The notes under the pieces: model-generated
Database searches by the model: none
Told to the model about the DNA's origin: nothing
What the model saw: the letters and a program-made list of their open reading frames with translations, nothing else
Translations under genes and position numbers: made by a program
In this document: one piece after another, positions 27,453-35,356 of the stretch
How positions within the stretch are numbered: position 1 is the first letter of the stretch
Layout: every line of letters starts with the position of its first letter
Assembly (NCBI RefSeq): GCF_900101955.1
Contig: NZ_FNAQ01000011.1
Coordinates: forward strand, 1-64,000
Direction of reading: 5' to 3'
Length of the DNA stretch: 64,000 nt
Origin: Desulfuromonas thiophila
GTDB lineage: Bacteria; Desulfobacterota; Desulfuromonadia; Desulfuromonadales; Desulfuromonadaceae

Positions 27453-27662
27453 ATGGCACGTGTAACCGTCGAAGACTGTCTTGAACAGATTTCCAATCGT
27501 TTTCAGCTGGCCATGGTAGCCGCCAAACGGGCCAAGCAGCTCTATCGTGGCGCGCCGCCGCTGATCGAGAATATCTCCGGCAACAAGAAGGTGGTGCAGG
27601 CACTGCGCGAAATCGCCGCCGGCTGTGTGCCTTACGAGGCGCCTGAAAACCGCAATCGCTAG
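27453..27662 (+). CDS. rpoZ: RNA polymerase omega subunit
   Basis: 69 residues. It opens [20 protein letters not shown] and has VAAKRAKQL and ALREIAAG, the conserved omega core that folds around the beta-prime C-terminus. The start follows CAGGAGAA. In many proteobacteria omega forms part of a ppGpp site on RNA polymerase; the rel gene lies next, 143 bases on. Confidence 0.95.
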   Translation: MARVTVEDCLEQISNRFQLAMVAAKRAKQLYRGAPPLIENISGNKKVVQALREIAAGCVPYEAPENRNR

Positions 27663-27805
27663 TCTGTCGCTGCCGTGCGAGATCCTCCGGATCTGGGCGC
27701 GGCAGTGGTTTTTCTGGCAGCGCCATTATTCATCGTTATTCTTCCCGTTTCCGTACTCTGGCGCGTTGGCGTTGGGTGCGGCCAGCCTTTTTGCGGATTG
27801 CCCCT

Positions 27806-29968
27806 GTGACCTCCCTGGATGATTTTCGTGACGCGGTCAGCGCCTATCTGCCGGACGCTGATCTCGACCTGCTCGGGCGTGCCTACAGTTTCAGTGAGAA
27901 GGTGCATCGGGGTTACCGTCGGCCCGGTGGTGAGCCGGCGTTCAGCCACCCCTGTGCCGTGGCGGCCATTCTGGTGCGTCTGCGCATGGATGTGCCGACC
28001 ATTGCCGCAGCCCTGGTTCACGATGTGCTGGAACGGCAGATGGCGACGGTGGACGAGATCGAGCAGCAGCTCGGTGCGCCCATTGTCCGGCTGGTTGAAG
28101 GGCTGACCAAGATCAACAGCCTGATCTATCACAAGGCCGGCGAGCGTCAGAGCGAAAGTTTTCGCAAGATGCTGCTGGCTATCGCCCGCGATGTCCGCAT
28201 CATTCTGCTGAAGCTGGCCGATCGCTTGCACAACATGCAGACCCTCAGCTGTCTGCCACCCCAGACCCAGCTGGCCCTGGCGCGCGAAACCATGGAGGTT
28301 TACGCGCCCATGGCCAACCGCATGGGGATCAGCTGGCTCAAGAGCCAGCTGGAGGATTTGTGCTTCAAGTATCTGTGGCCGCAGGAATACGACGCGCTGC
28401 AACGGCAGATTCGCGCATTGCGCAACGATGCCAGCGACCAGTATGTCCAGCATGTCAAAGAGCAGATTCAGCAAAAGCTGCAGGCTCAGGGTATCGAAGG
28501 ACAGGTTTCCGGCCGCAGCAAGCACCTCTATTCCGTTTATCGCAAGCTGCAACGCCAGAAGGCCGAACTGGATCAGCTTTATGATCTGATCGCATTTCGC
28601 ATCATCGTGCCGACGGTGCGGGAATGCTATGCCGCCCTGGGGATTGTCCATGCCGCCTGGAAGCCTATTTCCGGCCGCTTCAAGGACTACATCGCCATGC
28701 CCAAGGCCAACATGTACCAGTCGTTGCACACCTCGGTGATCGGGCCGTATGGCAAGCGCATGGAGGTGCAGATCCGCACCGAGGAGATGCATCGTATTGC
28801 CGAGGAGGGCATCGCCGCCCACTGGCTCTACAAGGAAGGTCGCAGCGGCGCCTCCAGTGAAGAGAAGCGCTTCAGCTGGCTGCGTCAGATGGTCGAATGG
28901 CAGCGCGAGTTGCAGGATTCCCAGCAGGTGGCGGCCGAGACCCATATCGACCTGTTTCCGGAAGAGGTTTACGTTTTCACGCCCAAGGGTCATGTACGCG
29001 AATTGCCCAAGAACGCCTGCCCCATCGATTTTGCCTACGCCATTCACGGTGATATCGGTCATCGCTGTGTCGGGGCCAAGGTTAATGGCAAGATGGTGTC
29101 GCTCAAAACCCCGTTGCGCAATGGCGATGTGGTGGAGGTGCTGACCTCACCGAACCAGACGCCGAGCAAGGACTGGCTGAATTACGTCAAGACCTCCAAG
29201 GCCCGCAACCGCATCCGTCACTGGGTCAAGAACCAGGAACGCCAGCAGAGCATTCAGCTGGGGCGCGAGATGCTGGACCGGGAACTGCGCAAATATCGGA
29301 TCAGCCTTAATCGGGCGTTGACGGAAGCGCCCATGGCTCAAGCGGTTTCTGAGCTGGGTTTTAAGTCGGTCGAAGAATTGCTGGCGGCGGTGGGCTACGG
29401 TAAGCTGTCGGCCGGTCAGGTCAGTGGTCGTATTGTGCCGCCGGAACAGCTGCGGGCGGCGCGGCCGAAGTTGCCGGCTCTGGGGCGTGTGCTTGAAAAG
29501 GTCCGGCGCAAGCCATCGACCAGCGCCATTCGCCTGCAGGGAATCGACAACGTGCTGGTGCGTTATGCCAAGTGTTGCAACCCGCTGCCGGGTGATCCCA
29601 TCGTCGGGTTTATCACCCGAGGTCACGGTATCACGGTGCACACGGCCGATTGCCCCCATCTGCTGGAGGCCGATCCGCAGCGGCGGGTCGATGTTGCCTG
29701 GGAGCAGGACAGCAAGAGCAGCCGTACGGTGCGCATCCAGGTGTTCTGCCACGATGGCAAGGGTGTGCTGGCCGAGATCACGGCCACCATCAGTCAGTGC
29801 GAGGCCGATATCGTCAGTGCACGGGTGCACGCCGAGGGCAATCGGGGCTTCAATGAATTCGAGATCGCCGTTGCCAATGTTGAGCACCTCAATCAGGTGA
29901 TGCAGGCGCTGCGCAAGCTCAAGGGGGTCTATCGGGTTGAACGGCTGCGCGAGGGCCACGGCCACTGA
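27806..29968 (+). CDS. rel: RelA/SpoT homologue with intact synthetase and altered hydrolase motif
   Basis: 720 residues from a GTG that matches the usual Rel N-terminus; a GTG at 27776 is an alternative, and neither has a strong ribosome binding site. The order is HD hydrolase, synthetase, TGS (VFTPKGHVRELP) and ACT. The synthetase has SKHLYSVYRKL, GRFKDYIAMPKANMYQSLHT and EVQIRT, the bifunctional RxKD type. In the hydrolase, H48, H72, D73 and E76 are kept but the HDxxED motif reads HDVLER, with Arg at position 77 where Asp is near invariant and needed in SpoT/Rel. LADRLHNMQTL is normal. It may therefore be mainly a ppGpp synthetase. Confidence 0.92.
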   Translation: MTSLDDFRDAVSAYLPDADLDLLGRAYSFSEKVHRGYRRPGGEPAFSHPCAVAAILVRLRMDVPTIAAALVHDVLERQMATVDEIEQQLGAPIVRLVEGLTKINSLIYHKAGERQSESFRKMLLAIARDVRIILLKLADRLHNMQTLSCLPPQTQLALARETMEVYAPMANRMGISWLKSQLEDLCFKYLWPQEYDALQRQIRALRNDASDQYVQHVKEQIQQKLQAQGIEGQVSGRSKHLYSVYRKLQRQKAELDQLYDLIAFRIIVPTVRECYAALGIVHAAWKPISGRFKDYIAMPKANMYQSLHTSVIGPYGKRMEVQIRTEEMHRIAEEGIAAHWLYKEGRSGASSEEKRFSWLRQMVEWQRELQDSQQVAAETHIDLFPEEVYVFTPKGHVRELPKNACPIDFAYAIHGDIGHRCVGAKVNGKMVSLKTPLRNGDVVEVLTSPNQTPSKDWLNYVKTSKARNRIRHWVKNQERQQSIQLGREMLDRELRKYRISLNRALTEAPMAQAVSELGFKSVEELLAAVGYGKLSAGQVSGRIVPPEQLRAARPKLPALGRVLEKVRRKPSTSAIRLQGIDNVLVRYAKCCNPLPGDPIVGFITRGHGITVHTADCPHLLEADPQRRVDVAWEQDSKSSRTVRIQVFCHDGKGVLAEITATISQCEADIVSARVHAEGNRGFNEFEIAVANVEHLNQVMQALRKLKGVYRVERLREGHGH

Positions 29969-30014
29969 AGCGGTTGTGCTGCGGCCACTGCCCGGCGGTT
30001 GATGCCGAGGGTTC

Positions 30015-30061
30015 AAACAAAAAGAGGAAGGTTCCGTTGGGAAACCTTCCTCTTTTTGTTT
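30015..30061. terminator. Bidirectional rho-independent terminator between rel and rpmB
   Basis: A perfect 19-base stem (AAACAAAAAGAGGAAGGTT and its complement) with a nine-base loop. A- and T-rich ends on both arms allow termination of both the rel and the convergent rpmB transcripts. Confidence 0.9.
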
Positions 30062-30100
30062 GGTTCGTGGTGCTGTCGCCGGCCGGGCCGGCCGCGAACG

Positions 30101-30289
30101 TCAGGCCTTGGTGATGGCGCCGGAACGGATGCAGCGGGTGCAGACCTTGACGGTTCTGACGCTGCCTTCCTGCAGGGCACGCACCTTCTGCAGGTTCGGA
30201 TACCAGACCTTGCGGGTTTTATTATGGGCATGGCTGACGTTGTTGCCGGTGACAGGTTTCTTACCACAGATTTCACATGTTCTGGACAT
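30101..30289 (-). CDS. rpmB: 50S ribosomal protein L28
   Basis: 62 residues, standard length. [20 protein letters not shown] and [13 protein letters not shown] are typical, and two CxxC pairs (CEIC, CTRC) suggest a zinc-binding L28. The ATG follows AGGAGG; an upstream in-frame ATG would add ten unrelated residues. Confidence 0.95.
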   Translation of the reverse strand: MSRTCEICGKKPVTGNNVSHAHNKTRKVWYPNLQKVRALQEGSVRTVKVCTRCIRSGAITKA

Positions 30290-30325
30290 TGCCTTCAACC
30301 TCCTGGGAATTTGAAACACGTATAG

Positions 30326-30868
30326 CTAGCATGATTCGCCGCTGGTCGCAAGAAACTTTTGGCGGCTTTCTGTGTTTTGGCTGCTACTGGCCAGTAGATG
30401 CTGGCGCAGAGCGGGCAGTTCGTCTTCGCTGAACAGGGCAACTCCCTGTTGAGCCAGCAGGGCGGCCGTGACGCCCCGCCCGGCACTGCATTCCTGTCCC
30501 AGGTAGACCTGATGACTGCCGCACGAGGGGCTGCGCTCCTTGAGCAGGGCACAGCGGCAGCCAGCCAGCCGGGCGATTTCAAGGGCCTGATGGGCGCCGT
30601 GGACAAAGGCGGCACTGCGGTCAATGCCGCCACTGTCGCACAGGCGGGCTTCGCCGCGCAGCAGCGCCTCGCCGTCACCGGCGGTGAAGCAGCAGGGTAG
30701 CCGCGGCGTCGCCAGACCGCCAAGCTGCTCCGGGCAGATCGGTACCGGAATCAGCGCCAGTTGCTGCAGCAGGGCCTGCACAGACAGACTGCCCTTGCTG
30801 GCGCCATCGTAGCGGGTGGTCAGCCCCAGCAGACAGGCGCTGACCAGCAGGGGCCGGGGAGCGGTCAT
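30326..30868 (-). CDS. DUF523 family protein
   Basis: 180 residues. The conserved DUF523 motifs are present: VSACLLGLTTRYDG, CPEQLGGLATPR, LLKERSPSCGS and a GVTAALL segment near the C-terminus. The family's biochemical role is not firmly known; the conserved cysteines hint at metal or sulfur chemistry. It overlaps the end of purN by four bases, so it is the third gene of a purM-purN operon. Confidence 0.85.
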   Translation of the reverse strand: MTAPRPLLVSACLLGLTTRYDGASKGSLSVQALLQQLALIPVPICPEQLGGLATPRLPCCFTAGDGEALLRGEARLCDSGGIDRSAAFVHGAHQALEIARLAGCRCALLKERSPSCGSHQVYLGQECSAGRGVTAALLAQQGVALFSEDELPALRQHLLASSSQNTESRQKFLATSGESC

Positions 30869-31542
30869 CGGGGCAGGGGCGGCTGGATCAGGGTAGGCTG
30901 GGGACCGGCGGCCAACTCGGCGCGGATGCGAACCCGGCGGCCGGCGATTTCCAGGGCGCCGCGGGCGAACAGGTCGATGGCGTAGGGATAGATACGGTGT
31001 TCCTGTTCGAGGATGCGGGCCGAGAGGCTCTCTTCCGTGTCGTTATCGAGTACCGGCACCACCGCCTGGACGATGATGGGGCCGGTATCGACGCCGCCAT
31101 CGACAAAGTGGACGGTACAACCGGCAAAGCGTACCCCATAGTCGAGGGCTTTCTTCTGCACATGCAGGCCGGGAAAGGCCGGTAGCAGTGCCGGATGGAT
31201 ATTCAGAATGCGTTGGGGAAAGGCCTCGATGAAGGCCGGCCCGACGATGCGCATGAAGCCAGCCAGCACCACCAGATCAACCTGATGGTGCTGCAGCCGT
31301 GCCACCATGGCAGCATCGAAATCCTGCCGGCAGGAGAACTGCCGGTGATCAAGGCATTCATGGACCAGCCCGGCGCGGGCGGCTCGTTGCAGGGCGCCGG
31401 CGTCCGGGTTGTTGCTCAGCACGCAGGCGATGCGCGCAGCAATCTGGTTGGCGGCACAGGCATCAATGATGGACTGCAGGTTGGTGCCACCACCTGACGC
31501 GAGCACGCCCAGGCGGATCGGTTGCGGCGCCGGTTGCGACAT
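30865..31542 (-). CDS. purN: Phosphoribosylglycinamide formyltransferase
   Basis: 225 residues. It carries out step 3 of purine synthesis, using 10-formyl-tetrahydrofolate to formylate GAR. Visible motifs are ASGGGTNLQ, the formyl-folate loop VVLAGFMRI, the catalytic ILNIHPALLPAFPG (Asn-His) and VDGGVDTGPII with the catalytic Asp. The C-terminal tail runs about 15 residues past the usual end. The start overlaps the purM stop. Confidence 0.95.
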   Translation of the reverse strand: MSQPAPQPIRLGVLASGGGTNLQSIIDACAANQIAARIACVLSNNPDAGALQRAARAGLVHECLDHRQFSCRQDFDAAMVARLQHHQVDLVVLAGFMRIVGPAFIEAFPQRILNIHPALLPAFPGLHVQKKALDYGVRFAGCTVHFVDGGVDTGPIIVQAVVPVLDNDTEESLSARILEQEHRIYPYAIDLFARGALEIAGRRVRIRAELAAGPQPTLIQPPLPR

Positions 31543-32591
31543 CAGTCGAGCAGCTCCACGACCGGTTCACTGTTGTGTCCTCGGGCAATATCGCCAATTA
31601 CCCAGGCGGTTTCGTTAAGGCCCTTCAGTCGCAGCAGCACCTCGTCGGTCTGTTCCTCGTCCACCACCAGCACCATGCCGAGACCGTTGTTGAAGGTACG
31701 GTGCATTTCGTTATCGGTAATGTTGCCTCCCTGCGCCAGGATGTCGAAGATGGCCGGGCGCTGCCAGCTGCCGCGCCGGATGCGGGCGACGCACTGGTGC
31801 GGCAGTACTCGTGGAATGTTCTCCAGTAAACCACCGCCGGTGATGTGGGCCATGGCCTTGATGGAAAAATCGCGGATCAGGTTGAGAATGGTGCGCACAT
31901 AGATGCGCGTCGGCGTCAGCAGTTCCAGGCCGAGGGGCTGATCGAGACCATCGAGATGGGCATCGAGGTTCAGTCCCATGCGCTCGAACAGAACCTTGCG
32001 GGCCAGGGAGTAGCCGTTGGAGTGCAGGCCGCTGGAGGCGATGCCGATCAGGGTGTCGCCGACGGTGACGGTGGAACCGTCGATGATGCGGTCGTTGTCG
32101 ACCGCGCCAACGGTGAAGCCGGCCAGATCGTATTCGCCATCGCCGTAGAAGCCCGGCATTTCGGCGGTTTCACCACCGATCAGGGCACAGCCGGCTTGGC
32201 GGCAGCCTTCGGCGATGCCGCCGATGATCGCCGCGGCTTTTTCCGGCGCCAGTTTGCCGGTGGCCAGGTAGTCGAGAAAAAACAGGGGCTCGGCGCCCTG
32301 CACGATGATGTCATTGACGCACATGGCGACCAGATCAATACCGACGCTGTCGTGCTTGTCGAGATCAAAGGCCAGCTTGAGCTTGGTGCCGACACCATCG
32401 GTCGACGAGACCAGAACCGGCTTTTTATATTTGTCGGCGTGAAAGGAAAACAGTCCGCCGAAACCGCCGATATCGGTCAGAACTTCGGGACGGGCGGTAG
32501 ATTTGACCAGCGGTCGGATCATTTTGACCAGACGGTTGCCGGCATCGATATCCACGCCGGCGTCCTTGTAGGTCATCTGTTGTTTGTCCAC
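31542..32591 (-). CDS. purM: Phosphoribosylformylglycinamidine cyclo-ligase
   Basis: 349 residues, normal for PurM (AIR synthetase), step 5 of purine synthesis. [48 protein letters not shown] and GGETAEMPG are characteristic. The GTG start follows AAGGAG by eight bases; the ATG seven codons upstream lies across that site. It heads purM-purN-DUF523, with a possible promoter at 32626-32653. Confidence 0.95.
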   Translation of the reverse strand: MDKQQMTYKDAGVDIDAGNRLVKMIRPLVKSTARPEVLTDIGGFGGLFSFHADKYKKPVLVSSTDGVGTKLKLAFDLDKHDSVGIDLVAMCVNDIIVQGAEPLFFLDYLATGKLAPEKAAAIIGGIAEGCRQAGCALIGGETAEMPGFYGDGEYDLAGFTVGAVDNDRIIDGSTVTVGDTLIGIASSGLHSNGYSLARKVLFERMGLNLDAHLDGLDQPLGLELLTPTRIYVRTILNLIRDFSIKAMAHITGGGLLENIPRVLPHQCVARIRRGSWQRPAIFDILAQGGNITDNEMHRTFNNGLGMVLVVDEEQTDEVLLRLKGLNETAWVIGDIARGHNSEPVVELLD

Positions 32592-32966
32592 GGTGACGGC
32601 TCCTTCATGCAAAGTGGCGACAAGTAATAAATCAGTGGCGCGCGCCTTGTCAATGTCAAACGCCTGAGCTGGCCGCTTTGCGGTTTACAGTGCGCCGGGC
32701 CTGACATACTATGGCGGGTCCATTGCCCCTTGGGCGCTGTTGGTGTGGCCCCGTTTGTTGGGTGCAGTTTGAGCAGGTTTTAGCGGCGTCTGTCTGCCGC
32801 TGCCGTCTTCCGAGTGTAGCCGATGGCCTGCTGTTTGCCAGCCAGGGTGGCTCGCTGAACGTCGTTTTTCGCTGAATTCCCGGAAATCTGTCGTTGCCGA
32901 CCACAGGTGCTTGCTGGCCGGCCAGGCGCTCAGTTTTTCTGGTCTTTGCCCTGTCCGGGAGGCCCG
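32592..32966. other. Divergent purM/rimI intergenic region
   Basis: 375 bases without a credible gene. The purM side has the promoter candidate; the rimI side shows no strong promoter. No purine riboswitch-like structure was recognised. Confidence 0.5.
32626..32653 (-). promoter_or_regulatory. Possible sigma-70 promoter of purM-purN
   Basis: Minus-strand TTGACA with TTTATT 16 bases on (six of six and four of six matches), about 35-60 bases upstream of the GTG. A second overlapping TTGACA lies six bases further upstream (32654-32659). Confidence 0.45.
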
Positions 32967-33443
32967 ATGTCTTCTCTGCTTGCCGCCGACTGGCTCGTGC
33001 GCCCGCTGGCAACGACGGATCTGCCGCTGGTGCTGGTGATTGAGCAGGCCAGTTATCGCCTGCCCTGGAGTGTCGATCTGTTCGCTACGCTGCTGCAGGC
33101 GCCCGATGCCCTGGCCTTGGGTTGTCTGCAACCAACGCCGGAAGGTGCCTTGCTGGCCGGTTATCTCTGCGGCCAGTGGCTGCCTGATGCGGTGGAGATT
33201 CACAATGTCGCCAGTCGGCCGGATCTGCGGCGCTGCGGCGTGGCCCGGCGCCTGTTTGCGGTGCTGGAGGCGCAGATGCGACAGCGGGGCTGTGATCAGA
33301 TGCTGCTGGAGGTGCGGCGGGGCAATCTGGCGGCCCTGAATCTCTATCTTCAGCTTGGCTTCGTCGAGCAGGGCTGCCGCCGGGGCTATTACCGCGATGG
33401 CGAGGACGCTCTGCTGCTGGGACGATTGTTGGCGCCGGTGTAG
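32967..33443 (+). CDS. rimI: Ribosomal-protein-alanine N-acetyltransferase family (GNAT)
   Basis: 158 residues. GNAT fold with the acetyl-CoA loop in IHNVASRPDLRRCGVARRLF and the C-terminal LLEVRRGNLAALNLYLQLGF typical of RimI. It would acetylate the N-terminus of S18 or a related target. The ATG follows GGGAGG. The gene is 99 bases before pyrK in the same direction. Confidence 0.88.
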   Translation: MSSLLAADWLVRPLATTDLPLVLVIEQASYRLPWSVDLFATLLQAPDALALGCLQPTPEGALLAGYLCGQWLPDAVEIHNVASRPDLRRCGVARRLFAVLEAQMRQRGCDQMLLEVRRGNLAALNLYLQLGFVEQGCRRGYYRDGEDALLLGRLLAPV

Positions 33444-33541
33444 ACGGGAGTCCACAGTCGCCGGCTGCCTGGCCGCTACCGTCGTTGCTGCTGCATTTAT
33501 TTCTTTTGGGTTTTCCGTATCTTCGCTTGCCGGGAGGTGCC

Positions 33542-34375
33542 ATGCGCGATCTGGAAACAACCGTACTCTACAACCGGCCTTTGGCCGGCGAAACCTGGCA
33601 GCTGGGTCTGCTGGCGCCGGATTATGACCAGCTGGCCCGGCCGGGGCAGTTTGTCATGCTGCGGCTGACGGCCGGCAGTGATCCGCTGTTGCGCCGGCCC
33701 TTCGGTATTTTTCGCTGCCGCACCCTGCCGCCGCTGTGTACCGGCCAGGCGTCGCAACCGGCGGTGGAACTGCTTTACAAGGTGGTTGGCCGTGGCACCC
33801 GCCTGCTGAGTTCTTTGCACTCCGGTGACCGGGTGGCCCTGCTGGGGCCGCTGGGCCGCGGTTTTGATCTGACCGACTGCGCCCCGACCGCCCTGCTGGT
33901 GGCTGGCGGCATCGGTGTGGCGCCACTTTATCTGCTGGCCGAGCAACTGTTGCGACAGGGCCGGCAGGTGCGGCTGTTGCTGGGGGGGCGCCGCCGCGAC
34001 GATATTCTGGCGGTTACCGAGTTCGAACGCCTGGGGGTGGAGACCTATGTGGCCACCGATGATGGCAGTCTGGGCGAACAGGGCCTGGTGACCCAGGTGC
34101 TGGAGCGCAAGCTGGGCCGTTTCCCCCAGGCCAGCGTGTTCGCCTGTGGGCCGATGGCGATGTTGCGGGCGGTGGAACGCCTGTGCCGCCAGGCCGCTGT
34201 GCCCCTGCAGGTTTCGCTCGAAGCCTTGATGGCCTGCGGCGTCGGGGCCTGCCTTGGCTGCGTGGTGCCGGGCCAGGCCCATCAGGAGGATCAGCCCGAT
34301 TACCGCTGTACCTGCAAACAGGGGCCGGTGTTTGACGCGCAAGAGCTGTTGTGGCCGCAGGAGGATAGCCAATGA
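33542..34375 (+). CDS. pyrK: Dihydroorotate dehydrogenase electron transfer subunit
   Basis: 277 residues. It passes electrons from PyrD to NAD+ through FAD and a [2Fe-2S] cluster. The FAD-binding RPGQFVMLRL and LLRRPFGIFR, the NAD-binding LLVAGGIGVAPLYLL and the C-terminal cluster cysteines (MACGVGACLGCVVPG, then CTC) are present. The start follows GGGAGG and the stop overlaps pyrD (ATGA), as expected for subunits of one complex. Confidence 0.93.
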   Translation: MRDLETTVLYNRPLAGETWQLGLLAPDYDQLARPGQFVMLRLTAGSDPLLRRPFGIFRCRTLPPLCTGQASQPAVELLYKVVGRGTRLLSSLHSGDRVALLGPLGRGFDLTDCAPTALLVAGGIGVAPLYLLAEQLLRQGRQVRLLLGGRRRDDILAVTEFERLGVETYVATDDGSLGEQGLVTQVLERKLGRFPQASVFACGPMAMLRAVERLCRQAAVPLQVSLEALMACGVGACLGCVVPGQAHQEDQPDYRCTCKQGPVFDAQELLWPQEDSQ

Positions 34376-35331
34376 ACCCGCCCGTATCCTGTCCGCTTGA
34401 GCAAACAGAAAACCCGCCCGTGCAGTTGGCTGTCGACCTGGCCGGTCTGCGCTTGCGCAATCCGGTTATGCCGGCATCTGGCACCTTCGGTTATGGTGAG
34501 GAATTTGCTCCCTATGTTGATCTGGAGACCCTGGGCGCCATTGTCACCAAGGGCATTTCCCTGCGCCCCAAGGCGGGCAATCCCACGCCGCGGTTGGCTG
34601 AAACGGCCTCCGGCATGCTCAATGCCATCGGTTTGCAGAACGTTGGTGTGGAGGCCTTCGCTCGCGACAAGGTGCCTTTTCTGCGCCAACTGCAGACGCC
34701 GGTGATCGTCAATTTCTTCGGCAACAGCCTCGACGAATACGAGCAGGTGGCGGCTCGTCTGGCCGAGATCGACCGGGTTGACGCGGTGGAGCTGAACATT
34801 TCCTGCCCCAATGTCAAGCAGGGAGGAATCGTTTTCGGGACCGATCCGGCCGCCGCCGCCGAGGTGGTGGGGCGGGTGCGCCGTCATCTGCGGGTGCCGC
34901 TGATTGTCAAGTTGACGCCCAACGTCACCGACATCGGTCTGATGGCGCGGGCGGCGGAAGATGCCGGTGCCGATGCCATCAGCTGTATCAATACCCTGAC
35001 CGGCATGGCGGTCGATCTGCAACGGCGCCGTCTGCATCTGGCCAACAAGACCGGCGGTCTGTCAGGTCCGGCCATCAAGCCGGTGGCCCTGCGGCTGGTC
35101 TATCAGGCGGTGCGGGCCGTGTCCATTCCGGTGATCGGCATCGGCGGCATCGCCAGTGCCGAGGACGCGCTGGAATTTCTGCTGGTGGGGGCGCGGGCGG
35201 TGCAGGTGGGAACCGCCAATCTGGTCAATCCCGCTGTCATGGGGCAGATTGTCAGCGGAATGGAGGCGTTCTGCCGCGAACGGAACATTGGCGACATCAA
35301 CGACTGGATTGGTTCCCTCCAGGAGGAATAG
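34372..35331 (+). CDS. pyrD: Dihydroorotate dehydrogenase, class 1B catalytic subunit
   Basis: 319 residues. It oxidises dihydroorotate to orotate in pyrimidine synthesis. Family landmarks are NPVMPASGTFGYG, VTKGISLRPKAGNPTPR, the active-site cysteine in ELNISCPNVKQGG, VKLTPNVTDI and the FMN-phosphate loop IGIGGIASAEDA. The cysteine base (rather than serine) and the pyrK neighbour mark the NAD-linked class 1B enzyme. Confidence 0.95.
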   Translation: MNPPVSCPLEQTENPPVQLAVDLAGLRLRNPVMPASGTFGYGEEFAPYVDLETLGAIVTKGISLRPKAGNPTPRLAETASGMLNAIGLQNVGVEAFARDKVPFLRQLQTPVIVNFFGNSLDEYEQVAARLAEIDRVDAVELNISCPNVKQGGIVFGTDPAAAAEVVGRVRRHLRVPLIVKLTPNVTDIGLMARAAEDAGADAISCINTLTGMAVDLQRRRLHLANKTGGLSGPAIKPVALRLVYQAVRAVSIPVIGIGGIASAEDALEFLLVGARAVQVGTANLVNPAVMGQIVSGMEAFCRERNIGDINDWIGSLQEE

Positions 35332-35356
35332 CGCGCCTTCGTGGCGCCAGAACGTC

